50,895 nucleotides of DNA from Bacillota bacterium (GTDB lineage Bacteria; Bacillota; UBA4882; UBA8346), in assembly GCA_029553165.1 (NCBI GenBank), contig JAKPCT010000081.1, positions 1 to 50,895 of the forward strand, in the 5' to 3' direction. Position 1 is the stretch's first letter. Every line of letters begins with the position of its first letter. The notes beneath the pieces were generated by a model. The model had not been told where the DNA came from and did not search any database. It was given only the letters and a program-made list of their open reading frames with translations. The translations under genes were made by a program, and so were the position numbers. Below are positions 16,474-24,741 of the stretch, piece after piece.

Positions 16474-17814
16474 ATGATTCAGAAAAAGAATCTGTTTTTG
16501 ATCGGGATAATTGTTTCCATTGGTATTATTTCTTTTACGGCCATGATTTTAATCCAATCCGCTTTAATTCCCAATAATTTAAAGCTGTCGCCAGGTGAGA
16601 AATTTATTCTCTCCACGCACTTTCCGCTTAGTTTTTCAAGTAATAATGATCAATTGAATTTGAATTTTAACGTTGTCAACTTAATTCGGCAAGAACTATT
16701 GATCAATACCAACAGTACTAATCAAAAATACAATTTTGAACTGAAACTTTTTGGAAGGTTTCCGATTAAACAAGTTCAAATTGAGGTAGCAACGCCAACC
16801 GTTGTTGTACCAAGCGGACAGGCAATTGGGGTTTTGGTATCAAGCAAGGGAGTAGTCATCGTTGGTCACCTGCCGATCAATGGCGTTGATAAAAAACAAT
16901 ATTATCCTGCCAAAGAAGCAGGGATCAAACCGGGCGACATTTTGTTGGAGATTAATAATTATATGGTTAACAATGTTGAGGAAGTTGAATTTATTCTCAA
17001 TCAAATGGATGGACAACCACTTAATTTAAGTTGTAAACGAGGCAATAAAATTATTCATACCCAAATAACTCCGGTTTTAACCGAAGAAAACAATAAAAGG
17101 AGGTATCTGCTCGGAATTTTTATTGAAGATCCGGCGGCCGGAGTAGGTACCTTAACATTTTTTAATCCGGAAACAAAAAGTTTTGCAGGATTAGGACATC
17201 AGATCTCTAATTTCGGAGGTCGCCCCGGTATTCCGGTTGAATATGGCGAAATAGTAGCCGCCAATATTAGCGGGGTAAAACAGGGTCAACCGGGTAAACC
17301 AGGTGAAAAAATCGGAGTGTTTAATTCCAATCAAAGTCCATTAGGTAAGATCAACAAAAATTGCAAATATGGAATCTATGGTAAGATTTATAACGTTAAA
17401 GATCTTTATCAGGCTGAATTCAATAAACCAATTCCGGCTGCTTTTAATTCTCAAATTAAAACCGGCCCTGCCGAAATCTATACTGTTGTAAACGGCAACA
17501 AAGTTGAAAAGTATAAGATTGACATCATCAAGGTCTATCGCCAAAAGTCGCCACGAGATAAGGGTTTGATTATTAAAGTGACTGATCCCGAATTACTGAA
17601 AAAAACCGGCGGAATTGTCCAAGGGATGAGTGGAAGTCCGATAATTCAAGATGGTATGCTGGTGGGAGCTGTGACCCATGTTTTTGTGAATGATCCCACT
17701 AAAGGGTATGGTGTGTTAGCGGAATGGATGTTAAAAGAGATGCAGGATCTGGAACTGACTAATGGCTATGAAAACGAAAATTTGAATGAAATAACCCTGG
17801 AGAATGCTTCTTGA
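16474..17814 (+). CDS. spoIVB: SpoIVB serine peptidase
   Basis: Secreted from the forespore into the intermembrane space, where it starts the signal that activates pro-sigma-K processing in the mother cell. The 446-aa protein has an N-terminal membrane anchor (about 8-28), a PDZ domain (about 95-190, with GIKPGDILLEINN), and the S55 peptidase domain. The catalytic His is likely in FAGLGHQISNFGG (about 240) and the Ser in GIVQGMSGSPIIQ (about 385), both intact. The ATG at 16474 has AAGGGGTGG 7 nt upstream; an earlier ATG at 16408 lacks one. Neighbour spo0A follows, the usual order. The stop codon lies in a 15-bp tandem duplication. Confidence 0.94.
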   Translation: MIQKKNLFLIGIIVSIGIISFTAMILIQSALIPNNLKLSPGEKFILSTHFPLSFSSNNDQLNLNFNVVNLIRQELLINTNSTNQKYNFELKLFGRFPIKQVQIEVATPTVVVPSGQAIGVLVSSKGVVIVGHLPINGVDKKQYYPAKEAGIKPGDILLEINNYMVNNVEEVEFILNQMDGQPLNLSCKRGNKIIHTQITPVLTEENNKRRYLLGIFIEDPAAGVGTLTFFNPETKSFAGLGHQISNFGGRPGIPVEYGEIVAANISGVKQGQPGKPGEKIGVFNSNQSPLGKINKNCKYGIYGKIYNVKDLYQAEFNKPIPAAFNSQIKTGPAEIYTVVNGNKVEKYKIDIIKVYRQKSPRDKGLIIKVTDPELLKKTGGIVQGMSGSPIIQDGMLVGAVTHVFVNDPTKGYGVLAEWMLKEMQDLELTNGYENENLNEITLENAS

Positions 17815-17830
17815 CAGAATGCTTCTTGAC
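17801..17830. repeat. Exact 15-bp tandem duplication at the spoIVB stop
   Basis: The unit AGAATGCTTCTTGAC occurs at 17801-17815 and again at 17816-17830 with no change. The first copy contains the spoIVB stop codon (17812-17814). The exactness suggests a recent slippage event. Confidence 0.9.
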
Positions 17831-17859
17831 CAAAACGCTTAATTTAAGAAGATTAAGTG

Positions 17860-17886
17860 AAAGCACTTTAAAAGGTGCTTTTTTCT
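17860..17886 (+). terminator. Terminator after spoIVB
   Basis: AAGCAC at 17861-17866 pairs with GTGCTT at 17875-17880, with further weak pairs inside, followed by TTTTC and more T. Confidence 0.75.
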
Positions 17887-17889
17887 TTT

Positions 17890-17918
17890 AAAGGATTTTT
17901 TGGAAAAACAGCGAACAA
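17890..17918 (+). promoter_or_regulatory. Candidate sigma-H promoter of spo0A
   Basis: AAAGGATTT at 17890-17898 matches the sigma-H -35 consensus RNAGGAWWW fully. After 11 bp, AGCGAACAA at 17910-17918 matches the -10 consensus RNNGAATWW except one base. In Bacillus the sporulation promoter of spo0A is sigma-H dependent, so position and family knowledge agree. No 0A box (TGTCGAA) was seen beside it. Confidence 0.55.
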
Positions 17919-17960
17919 TAAAAAGGGGTAAGCGCAATGTTAAGTTTGGAGGTGTTTTTG

Positions 17961-18722
17961 GTGCCACCCATTCGGGTAGGAATTGTTGATGACAACGTCG
18001 AGTTTAATAATTTAATTGAAGATTTTCTGAACAGTCAAGCGGAGATCAACGTTTTGTTTCAAGCTTATAATGGAACTGAAGCGATAGATTTACTGACGAA
18101 AAACGTTGTTGACGTTTTGTTGTTGGATATGATTATGCCGCAATTAGACGGATTCGGTGTTTTAGAATGGTTACGTTCACAAAATAATAAACCAAAGGTG
18201 ATTGTTTTCTCTGCGTTTGCGCAGGAGGAAGTATCCTATCAGGCAACTTCTTTAGGTGCTGATTATTATATATTAAAACCATTTGATTTAAAAGTTTTAG
18301 CCCAACGGATTATTGATATGGGGCGTCAACCTGCTCGCGAAATTGTTGCTTCGAAGCCCTGCAGTGATATTGAGAATGAAGTTTGTCAGATTTTAGAAAA
18401 ATTAAAAATACCGACTCATTATAAAGGATACAGTTATTTACGCGATGCTCTTATTATGACGATTAAAGAACCAAGTTTAATCAATGATGTCACTAAAAAA
18501 CTATACCCTTTAATAGCTGCCAACTATCAAACTACTGCTCATCGAGTGGAACGATCAATGCGGTTTGCGATCGAAAATGTCTGGAATAAGGGTGATGTTG
18601 AATTACTACATAAATTATTTGGTTACTGCGTTGATGCTCGTAAAGGTAAGCCGACAAATGCCTCGTTTGTAGCGATTATAGCTGATAAAATAAGGCTGGA
18701 AAAGAAAATAGCATTAAATTAG
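17961..18722 (+). CDS. spo0A: Sporulation master regulator Spo0A
   Basis: Response regulator that commits cells to sporulation when phosphorylated. The 253-aa protein has a receiver domain (1-125) with the acidic pair Asp10-Asp11, phospho-acceptor Asp56 in LLLDMIMPQLDG, and Lys in YILKPFD. The DNA-binding domain (about 140-253) holds the helix-turn-helix recognition segment NYQTTAHRVERSMRFAIE, nearly as in Bacillus. GTG at 17961 is chosen because TGGAGGTG lies 6 nt upstream; an in-frame ATG at 17937 with AAGGGG before it is an alternative. It follows spoIVB, the standard order. The presence of both genes is the main sign that the organism forms endospores. Confidence 0.96.
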   Translation: MPPIRVGIVDDNVEFNNLIEDFLNSQAEINVLFQAYNGTEAIDLLTKNVVDVLLLDMIMPQLDGFGVLEWLRSQNNKPKVIVFSAFAQEEVSYQATSLGADYYILKPFDLKVLAQRIIDMGRQPAREIVASKPCSDIENEVCQILEKLKIPTHYKGYSYLRDALIMTIKEPSLINDVTKKLYPLIAANYQTTAHRVERSMRFAIENVWNKGDVELLHKLFGYCVDARKGKPTNASFVAIIADKIRLEKKIALN

Positions 18723-18736
18723 TTGGAGTGCTCTCA

Positions 18737-19861
18737 ATGGATAATATCAAAGCAGTAGCCCGGATTGATAAACGTACTAAAAATCTGGTGAAACGAATCA
18801 AACCAGGTGAAATTGCGGTGATTGATCATGTTGATCTCGATCAGGTTGCCGCTGATTCACTAATTAAAGCAAGGGTTAAATTAGTTATTAACGCCAATAA
18901 TTCCATCTCCGGTAAATACCCGAATCCTGGCCCGGCAATCTTATTAAAAGAAGGGATTCCGATCTTAGACAGTGTAGGGCAAGCCGTTTTTGAAAAAATT
19001 CACGAAGGGGACTTGCTTGAGATTGTCGGTACTAAAATCTATCGGGGTCAAGAATTGATTGGTGAAGGAAAAGTTTTAGAATTAAATGAAGTTAATAATC
19101 TTTTAAAAGAGATCCGGAAACATTTAGATACTGAATTGGAGAAATTTTTACATAATACCTTAGAATATGCGCTTAAAGAGAAAGATTTTGTATTAGGCAC
19201 TTTAAATATGCCTAATGTCAAAACTGTTTTTGAGGAAAAACCCGTCCTGGTAGTTGTCAGGGGCCAAAATTACCGTGAAGACTTAACCATTTTAAAACCT
19301 TATATTGATGATGTTAAACCGGTCCTCATCGGTGTTGACGGGGGAGCGGATGCTCTATTAGAGTTTGGTTATCGGCCTGATATGATAATTGGGGATATGG
19401 ATAGTGTCTCGGATACGGCACTTAAGTCAGGCGCGGAGATTGTGGTTCATGCTTATACCAATGGAAATGCTCCGGGATTGGAAAGAATACGTGCCCTTAA
19501 ACTTGACGCTAAAACTTTTCCGGCTCCTGGAACGAGTGAAGATATTGCGTTACTACTGGCTTATGAAAAAGGAGCTGATCTGATTGTGGCTGTAGGTACC
19601 CATTCCAATATGATTGACTTTTTGGAGAAGGGACGTAAAGGAATGGGCAGTACTTTTTTGGTCCGGCTGAAAGTAGGATCCATTTTAGTTGATGCCCGTG
19701 GTGTTAGTAAAATCTATCAGGGAAGAGTCAAACTTAGATATTTATTGGAAATAATACTTGCGGGTATTCTAACCATTGGCGTAGTCTTATATCAAACAGA
19801 TTGGTCCCGTAATTTACTGAAAACATTCTGGTTAAGGCTAAAGATTTTTTTTGGGTTTTAA
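18737..19861 (+). CDS. SteA-like protein (thiamin pyrophosphokinase-like fold)
   Basis: A 374-aa protein related to SteA, a cytokinetic-ring protein of Corynebacterium. The central part (about 165-310) resembles the catalytic fold of thiamin pyrophosphokinase, including VLIGVDGGADALLEFGYRPD and IIGDMDSVSD. The N-terminal 160 residues are specific to the SteA group. One membrane segment near the C terminus (about 335-355, LLEIILAGILTIGVVLY) anchors it. In actinobacteria steA sits beside a partner and links division to peptidoglycan hydrolysis; a similar role in division or spore envelope is inferred here. ATG 18737 has TTGGAG 9 nt upstream. It begins 15 nt after spo0A, so read-through is likely. 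Confidence 0.82.
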   Translation: MDNIKAVARIDKRTKNLVKRIKPGEIAVIDHVDLDQVAADSLIKARVKLVINANNSISGKYPNPGPAILLKEGIPILDSVGQAVFEKIHEGDLLEIVGTKIYRGQELIGEGKVLELNEVNNLLKEIRKHLDTELEKFLHNTLEYALKEKDFVLGTLNMPNVKTVFEEKPVLVVVRGQNYREDLTILKPYIDDVKPVLIGVDGGADALLEFGYRPDMIIGDMDSVSDTALKSGAEIVVHAYTNGNAPGLERIRALKLDAKTFPAPGTSEDIALLLAYEKGADLIVAVGTHSNMIDFLEKGRKGMGSTFLVRLKVGSILVDARGVSKIYQGRVKLRYLLEIILAGILTIGVVLYQTDWSRNLLKTFWLRLKIFFGF

Positions 19862-19891
19862 GTTACTAATATTTAATTTAGATAAAAACTC

Positions 19892-19919
19892 TTGATATTT
19901 TAGTATAGAGTGGTATTAT
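19892..19919 (+). promoter_or_regulatory. Promoter before the MctB-like gene
   Basis: TTGATA at 19892-19897 and TATTAT at 19914-19919 with a 16-bp spacer. A small hairpin, ACCTCC and GGAGGT around TGGTT at about 19943-19959, follows in the leader and could be a weak terminator or a structural element. Confidence 0.5.
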
Positions 19920-19982
19920 TGGGTTGTACTTATTCAAATGAAACCTCCTGGTTGGAGGTCTTTAATTGTGGAGGGTCAATTG

Positions 19983-20876
19983 ATGATTGTTGATTTAAAA
20001 TACCATGTTGTTTCGCTGGTTGCTGTATTCTTAGCTTTGGGTTTGGGGATCATCATTGGCGTGAACATGGGAAAAACAGTCAACTTTGAAATTGAGAAAC
20101 AGGTACAACACTTAGAAGAGACCTATCAGAAAATTCGGGAGGATCAAAAAAATCTGCAAGCAAGTATTCAGGATAAAGATTTAAAACTGGAGCTTGCCAA
20201 CCAATTTCAAAAGGCAATAGTCCCCAACTTAATCTCCAATCGCTTATTGGGAAAGCGAATCGCCATCATTCGAACTAATCCGTCGGTTGATTTTAAATAT
20301 GCCAAACAAATCGTTGATTTATTACGCCAGGCCGGTGCTGAAGTAACCTCAATTACTTCGTTTAATAAACCGATTTCCTGGGATGATCCTTCATTGCAGA
20401 CTGATATTATTGATGCTTTTGATTTAACGATGGCTGATGATAAAGCTTTACTGGTCCAAATTTATGATCATATTGCACGGTTGATTATCTTAGGAGAAGG
20501 GAGTTCACAACTGATTTTTTTACAGAATAATGATTTTATTCAGCTTTGGGGGGATTATAACCGGGGAACCGTTGATACCATTATTTTTTTAGGTGGTTCC
20601 CTTAATGGAGAAGATACTTATCAAAAAGAGATCGATCCTTTATTTATGGACGCATTTCGTAAGTTGAAAGTAACTTTAGTTGGGGTTGAACCCAGTTTTG
20701 TAACTCAATCATATATGCGGTTATACCAATCAAAATGCCAAGGTACAGTCGATAATATTGAAACAACACCCGGTGAAGTAACCTTAGTTTATTTATTAGC
20801 TTCAGGGAAAAAGGGGCATTTTGGTGTTAAAGAGACTGCAAAAAGTTTAATCCCGGATTTTAAACTCAATTTTTAA
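19983..20876 (+). CDS. MctB-like (DUF3186) membrane-anchored protein
   Basis: A 297-aa protein with one N-terminal membrane segment (about 8-28, a Leu/Val/Gly-rich stretch ending in GIIIGVNMG), then a coiled coil (about 35-75, ETYQKIREDQKNLQ) and a soluble outer domain. The form matches the MctB/DUF3186 family, described in mycobacteria as a copper-transport outer-membrane protein. In Bacillota the family is found beside SteA-like genes, which points to an envelope or division role instead of copper. ATG 19983 follows GGAGGG by 7 nt. Function uncertain; the family call is good. Confidence 0.75.
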   Translation: MIVDLKYHVVSLVAVFLALGLGIIIGVNMGKTVNFEIEKQVQHLEETYQKIREDQKNLQASIQDKDLKLELANQFQKAIVPNLISNRLLGKRIAIIRTNPSVDFKYAKQIVDLLRQAGAEVTSITSFNKPISWDDPSLQTDIIDAFDLTMADDKALLVQIYDHIARLIILGEGSSQLIFLQNNDFIQLWGDYNRGTVDTIIFLGGSLNGEDTYQKEIDPLFMDAFRKLKVTLVGVEPSFVTQSYMRLYQSKCQGTVDNIETTPGEVTLVYLLASGKKGHFGVKETAKSLIPDFKLNF

Positions 20877-20909
20877 TTGCTAGCCCGGACTCAAGATGGA
20901 GGGATTATT

Positions 20910-21590
20910 TTGGAAGAAAACAACATCGTAACTATTCTAATACCAGCATATAATGAAGCTTCAACAATTAAAGATACCGTTTTGGCAGTTAAAAATATTA
21001 AAAAAATTGATCAGGTGATCGTTATTAATGATTGTTCCTCGGATGATACCGCTAAATTAGCCGAAGAAGCGGGAGCTGAAGTGATCAGCCTGGAAACCAA
21101 TTTGGGGAAAGGCGGAGCATTAAATTACGGGCTCAATTATGCCAAAGGAAATATCATTGGCTTGCTCGACGGTGATTTGGGAAAAACTGCAATTGATGTC
21201 GAAAAACTGTTGGATCCGGTTTTAACCGATAAAGCTGATATGACAATCGGGAGATTTCCACCCGCTAAAAAACGTGGCGGGTTTGGTTTGGTAACTGAAT
21301 TGGCAAAACGCGGGATCCGTTGGTATACCGGCCTGGAAGTAAACAGTCCCCTTTCCGGACAAAGAGTAATCCGTAAAACTGTTTTAGATCGGATTGGTCC
21401 TTTTGAATCCGGTTTTGGGGTTGAAGTTGGTCTAACAATCGATGTTTTCCGCAATGGTTTTCGGGTTAAGGAGATCCCGGTCCAGATGAGTCATGCCGAA
21501 ACGGGTCGGGACTTAGCCGGATTTATTCATCGTGGCAAGCAGTTCATTGATGTTTTAAAAGTATTATTGAAAAGACTGGCGAAAAGGTGA
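20910..21590 (+). CDS. Family 2 glycosyltransferase
   Basis: A 226-aa GT-A fold enzyme without membrane segments. It opens with VTILIPAYNEASTIKDTV, has the metal-binding DGDLGKT loop (about residue 95) and the acceptor-side stretch GFGVEVGLTIDVFRNGF. This resembles dolichol/undecaprenyl-phosphate sugar transferases and DPM1-type enzymes, so the acceptor is probably a polyprenyl phosphate or lipid. The TTG at 20910 has TGGAGGG 6 nt upstream. It ends 4 nt before the MraY-like gene, a tight operon. The sugar donor is not known. Confidence 0.85.
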   Translation: MEENNIVTILIPAYNEASTIKDTVLAVKNIKKIDQVIVINDCSSDDTAKLAEEAGAEVISLETNLGKGGALNYGLNYAKGNIIGLLDGDLGKTAIDVEKLLDPVLTDKADMTIGRFPPAKKRGGFGLVTELAKRGIRWYTGLEVNSPLSGQRVIRKTVLDRIGPFESGFGVEVGLTIDVFRNGFRVKEIPVQMSHAETGRDLAGFIHRGKQFIDVLKVLLKRLAKR

Positions 21591-21594
21591 TTCA

Positions 21595-22494
21595 ATGACA
21601 GAAATAACTGATTTTTTAAAAATGCTTTTGTCTGTTTTAACCCGTTATCTGGTGATTTTAGCTGTAACCTATTTATTAACTGCATTTACATTTCGGATTT
21701 TAACCAAATTTATGATTAATACGAAATTGTTAAGACTAAATTATCGTGATGAGGAGATTCCAGCCGTTGGTGGATTGATCTTTACGGTCTTATTACCGTT
21801 TACTGTTGGATTGGGGATGCTTTTAAATATAAAGTCATTTACCAATCTAAATTCGGTCTTGTTTTTGTTTATGGTAATTGGAATGAGCTTTTTAGGTTTT
21901 GTTGATGATTTGATTGGTACCAATGAATATAAAGGTTTTAAAGGACATTTCAAAGCTTTATTATTTGAAAAGAAGCTTACTACTGGTGGTTTTAAAGCAA
22001 TTTTTGGGGCGCTGATTGCAATGGTATTTGCAATTTCCACTGCAAAGTTATATGATGCCGGTTTTTTCACTTGGTGGATCATTTTAAGCAGTTTTTTGTT
22101 TGTTGTTTTAGGAGCCAATACGATTAATATTTTTGATTTACGTCCCGGTAGGGCCGGAAAGGTATTTATCATTGCCTTCCTACTAATTATTGCTTTCAGT
22201 AAAGACCTGGAAAGTTATATTGGCCTGTTTGTTCCGATTTTAGCAATAATGCTCTACTATTTACGGTTTGATTTAAAAGCAAGAATTATGTTAGGCGATG
22301 TAGGGTCGAACGTATTAGGAGCTACTTTAGGGATGATGATGGCCTGGATGCTTACTGATTTCGGAAAAATAATTGCGTTGATTATTTTGGTTGCAATTCA
22401 GGTGATTGCCGAAAAATACTCCTTTACGGCTCTGATTGAAAAATATGGTTGGTTACGTTATCTTGATGAATTAGGCCGGAGGAAAAACAATTGA
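21595..22494 (+). CDS. MraY-like glycosyltransferase family 4 membrane protein
   Basis: A 299-aa protein with about nine membrane segments that resembles the MraY/WecA phospho-sugar transferase superfamily. Family traits are EEIPAVGGLIF near residue 50, FVDDLIGTNEYKGFKGHFK near 100, and MLGDVGSNVLGATLG near 235. The usual catalytic loop with DG-x-DG is altered: the segment reads NTINIFDLRPGRAGK. The first Asp pair is kept, so activity is possible, but the substrate may differ from MurNAc-pentapeptide. It is preceded by a GT2 gene and overlaps nfo by 4 nt. The main MraY must be encoded elsewhere. Confidence 0.82.
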   Translation: MTEITDFLKMLLSVLTRYLVILAVTYLLTAFTFRILTKFMINTKLLRLNYRDEEIPAVGGLIFTVLLPFTVGLGMLLNIKSFTNLNSVLFLFMVIGMSFLGFVDDLIGTNEYKGFKGHFKALLFEKKLTTGGFKAIFGALIAMVFAISTAKLYDAGFFTWWIILSSFLFVVLGANTINIFDLRPGRAGKVFIIAFLLIIAFSKDLESYIGLFVPILAIMLYYLRFDLKARIMLGDVGSNVLGATLGMMMAWMLTDFGKIIALIILVAIQVIAEKYSFTALIEKYGWLRYLDELGRRKNN

Positions 22495-23336
22495 GACTGG
22501 GTGTTCACTTATCAATTAAAGATGGTTTCAGTGGCGTCCTTGAGAAGGCAGCTGAGTTAAACTGTGACGGATTTCAAATCTTTGCCGGAAATCCACGGGG
22601 CTGGGCCCGTAAGCCACTGGATCCTAACGATATCAATACTTTTAGAGAAAAACAGAATCTCTGTCAATTTGCGCCGATTGTGATTCATCTCTCATATTTG
22701 CCAAATCCGGCGTCGATTGATCAGGAATTATATGAGAAATCAGTAATCACTTTAGTCGAAGATTACCAACGTGCTAATCTACTTGGTGCCGATTATTTTG
22801 TGTTTCATCCGGGAAAAGCGAAGGATACCACCAAGGAAACAGCACTTGAGCGGGTAGCGGCAGCAGTTAATTTTACTTTATCAAAGGTTACAGGGCCGAC
22901 TGTTTTATTGTTTGAAAACCAGGCTGGCAGTGGCAATGAAATTGCAGCATCGATGCGTGAAATGGCCGACTTAAAACAAAGAGTAAATCCCGAATATCAA
23001 CAGCGAATTGGGATGTGTTTTGATACCTGCCATGCTTTTGCTGCCGGTTATGATTTGAGAGGTAAGGATGGTTGGGAACAGTTAATTGCAGAGATTGATC
23101 ACTATTTAGGAATCAACTTTTTAAAACTGTTTCACCTGAATGATTGTCTCGGTAAATTAGGTTCGCATTTGGACCGTCACCAACATATCGGTGAAGGGGA
23201 AATCGGGCTGGAAGGTTTTAAATATCTGATGAACCATCCAGTCTTAAAAGAAATTCCCGGAATTTTGGAGACACCGCAAAAAGATCCGGGTGATGATCTG
23301 AAGAATTTAGCAACTTTAAGAAATTTAGCTAATTAA
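22491..23336 (+). CDS. nfo: Endonuclease IV
   Basis: Cuts DNA at abasic sites in base excision repair. At 281 aa it has the complete metal-site set of the AP endonuclease 2 family: FQIFAGNPRGW, VIHLSYLPNPA, FHPGKAK, LLFENQAGSGNE, CFDTCHAFAAGYDLR, HLNDCLGKLGSHLDRHQHIGEG (in two parts) and ETPQKDPG, covering His, Glu and Asp ligands of three zinc ions. The start is TTG at 22491 with GGAGG 8 nt upstream; TTGA overlaps the stop of the previous gene, a coupled start. Confidence 0.95.
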   Translation: MRLGVHLSIKDGFSGVLEKAAELNCDGFQIFAGNPRGWARKPLDPNDINTFREKQNLCQFAPIVIHLSYLPNPASIDQELYEKSVITLVEDYQRANLLGADYFVFHPGKAKDTTKETALERVAAAVNFTLSKVTGPTVLLFENQAGSGNEIAASMREMADLKQRVNPEYQQRIGMCFDTCHAFAAGYDLRGKDGWEQLIAEIDHYLGINFLKLFHLNDCLGKLGSHLDRHQHIGEGEIGLEGFKYLMNHPVLKEIPGILETPQKDPGDDLKNLATLRNLAN

Positions 23337-23381
23337 CTCATAAAAATAGTGAAGCATCAATAATTGAGGAGACTGTCGAAC

Positions 23382-23819
23382 TTGAAATTAGTTGAAATAT
23401 ATACCGACGGAGCTTGTTCCGGCAATCCTGGCCCCGGTGGTTGGGGAGCGGTTTTGATCTTTGGCGATATTGAAAAAGAGATCTCCGGATTTGAGCAAGA
23501 GACGACTAATCAACGCATGGAGTTACTGGCAGCGATTAATGCTTTAAAAATGCTTAAATACCCCTGCGCTGTAAAACTATATTCCGACAGCGCTTATTTG
23601 ATTAATGCTTTTAATCAGAATTGGATTGGAAAGTGGCAGCGTAATGGCTGGGTAAACTCACAAAACAATCCTGTTGAAAATCGCGACTTATGGGAAGAGT
23701 TAGTTAGGTTAAACCTGATCCATCAAATCGAATGGATCAAAGTTAAAGGACATAGCGACAATGAAATCAATAACCGTTGTGATCAACTTGCCCGAGAGGC
23801 AATAAAAAATAATATTTAG
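23382..23819 (+). CDS. rnhA: Ribonuclease HI
   Basis: Degrades the RNA strand of RNA-DNA hybrids. At 145 aa it has the four acidic catalytic residues: Asp in IYTDGACSGNPGPGGWG, Glu in RMELLAAINAL, Asp in LYSDSAYLI and Asp in NNRCDQLAREA. The His of the flexible loop is in KVKGHSDNE. The start is TTG at 23382, about 9 nt after GAGGAGA; a TTG at 23364 is part of that ribosome binding site and so unlikely. It is next to nfo, so two nucleic-acid repair genes are adjacent. Confidence 0.95.
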   Translation: MKLVEIYTDGACSGNPGPGGWGAVLIFGDIEKEISGFEQETTNQRMELLAAINALKMLKYPCAVKLYSDSAYLINAFNQNWIGKWQRNGWVNSQNNPVENRDLWEELVRLNLIHQIEWIKVKGHSDNEINNRCDQLAREAIKNNI

Positions 23820-23851
23820 ATCTAAAAATTATAATTAAAGGAGTGGAAACA

Positions 23852-24676
23852 TTGATATCTCAGAATCAGATTGAACAATTAAAGGAAAAGGCCCGTCTGA
23901 TGCGAGGTGACATTATTCAAATGTTAGCTGCCTCGAAATCAGGACATCCGGGAGGGTCTTTATCAGCTGTTGAATTGTTGGCGTATTTATACTTCCACAA
24001 AATGAATATTGACCCTTCAAAACCAAACATGCCTGAACGCGACCGTTTTATTTTAAGTAAAGGGCACGCTGCTCCCGTACTATACTCAGCTTTAACCGAG
24101 CGTGGTTATTTTGATAAAAGTATTTTAACTACATTACGGCAAATCCACAGTATTTTACAAGGACATCCTGATATGAAGAAGGTTCCCGGTGTTGATATGT
24201 CAACCGGTTCACTCGGTCAAGGGTTGTCGGTAGCTAATGGAATCGCCTTAGCAGGTAAATTGGATCAAAAGAATTACCGTGTTTATGTTTTGCTTGGTGA
24301 TGGTGAATTACAGGAAGGCCAGGTTTGGGAAGCACTAATGACCTCGGTGCACTACAAATTGGATAATTTAGTTGCTTTTGTCGATTATAATCATCTTCAG
24401 ATCGATGGGACAATCGAAGATGTAAAATCATTAACCAATTTAGCTGACCGTTTTAAAGCATTTGGATGGAATACCTTAGAAGCAAATGGCCATTGTTTTG
24501 AGTCGATTGATCAGGCAATTGAAAAGGCTGAAAATACTAAGGGATTACCAACACTGATCATTTTGAACACCTGTAAAGGAAAAGGTTGTTCCTTCATGGA
24601 AAATCAGGTTGGCTGGCACGGGACCGCTCCCAAACCGGAAGAAGCCGAACAAGCATTGAAAGAGCTTGGATTTTAA
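23852..24676 (+). CDS. Transketolase, N-terminal (TPP-binding) subunit
   Basis: A 274-aa alpha half of a two-gene transketolase. It carries the thiamin-diphosphate and metal site LLGDGELQEGQVWEAL (about 145-160), FVDYNHLQIDG, and the GHPGGSLSAVELLAYLYF (about 30) and SKGHAAPVLYS blocks. The enzyme moves two-carbon units in the non-oxidative pentose phosphate pathway. GTG at 23843 overlaps the AAAGGAG site, so TTG at 23852 is taken as the start. The C-terminal half follows at 24742; pfk and fba come after, a carbohydrate operon. Confidence 0.94.
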   Translation: MISQNQIEQLKEKARLMRGDIIQMLAASKSGHPGGSLSAVELLAYLYFHKMNIDPSKPNMPERDRFILSKGHAAPVLYSALTERGYFDKSILTTLRQIHSILQGHPDMKKVPGVDMSTGSLGQGLSVANGIALAGKLDQKNYRVYVLLGDGELQEGQVWEALMTSVHYKLDNLVAFVDYNHLQIDGTIEDVKSLTNLADRFKAFGWNTLEANGHCFESIDQAIEKAENTKGLPTLIILNTCKGKGCSFMENQVGWHGTAPKPEEAEQALKELGF

Positions 24677-24741
24677 TCGTTAAATAATTACTCTTAGTTG
24701 GAAGTTTATTTGGCAATCTTTTAAAATGGAGGTTCTTAAAT

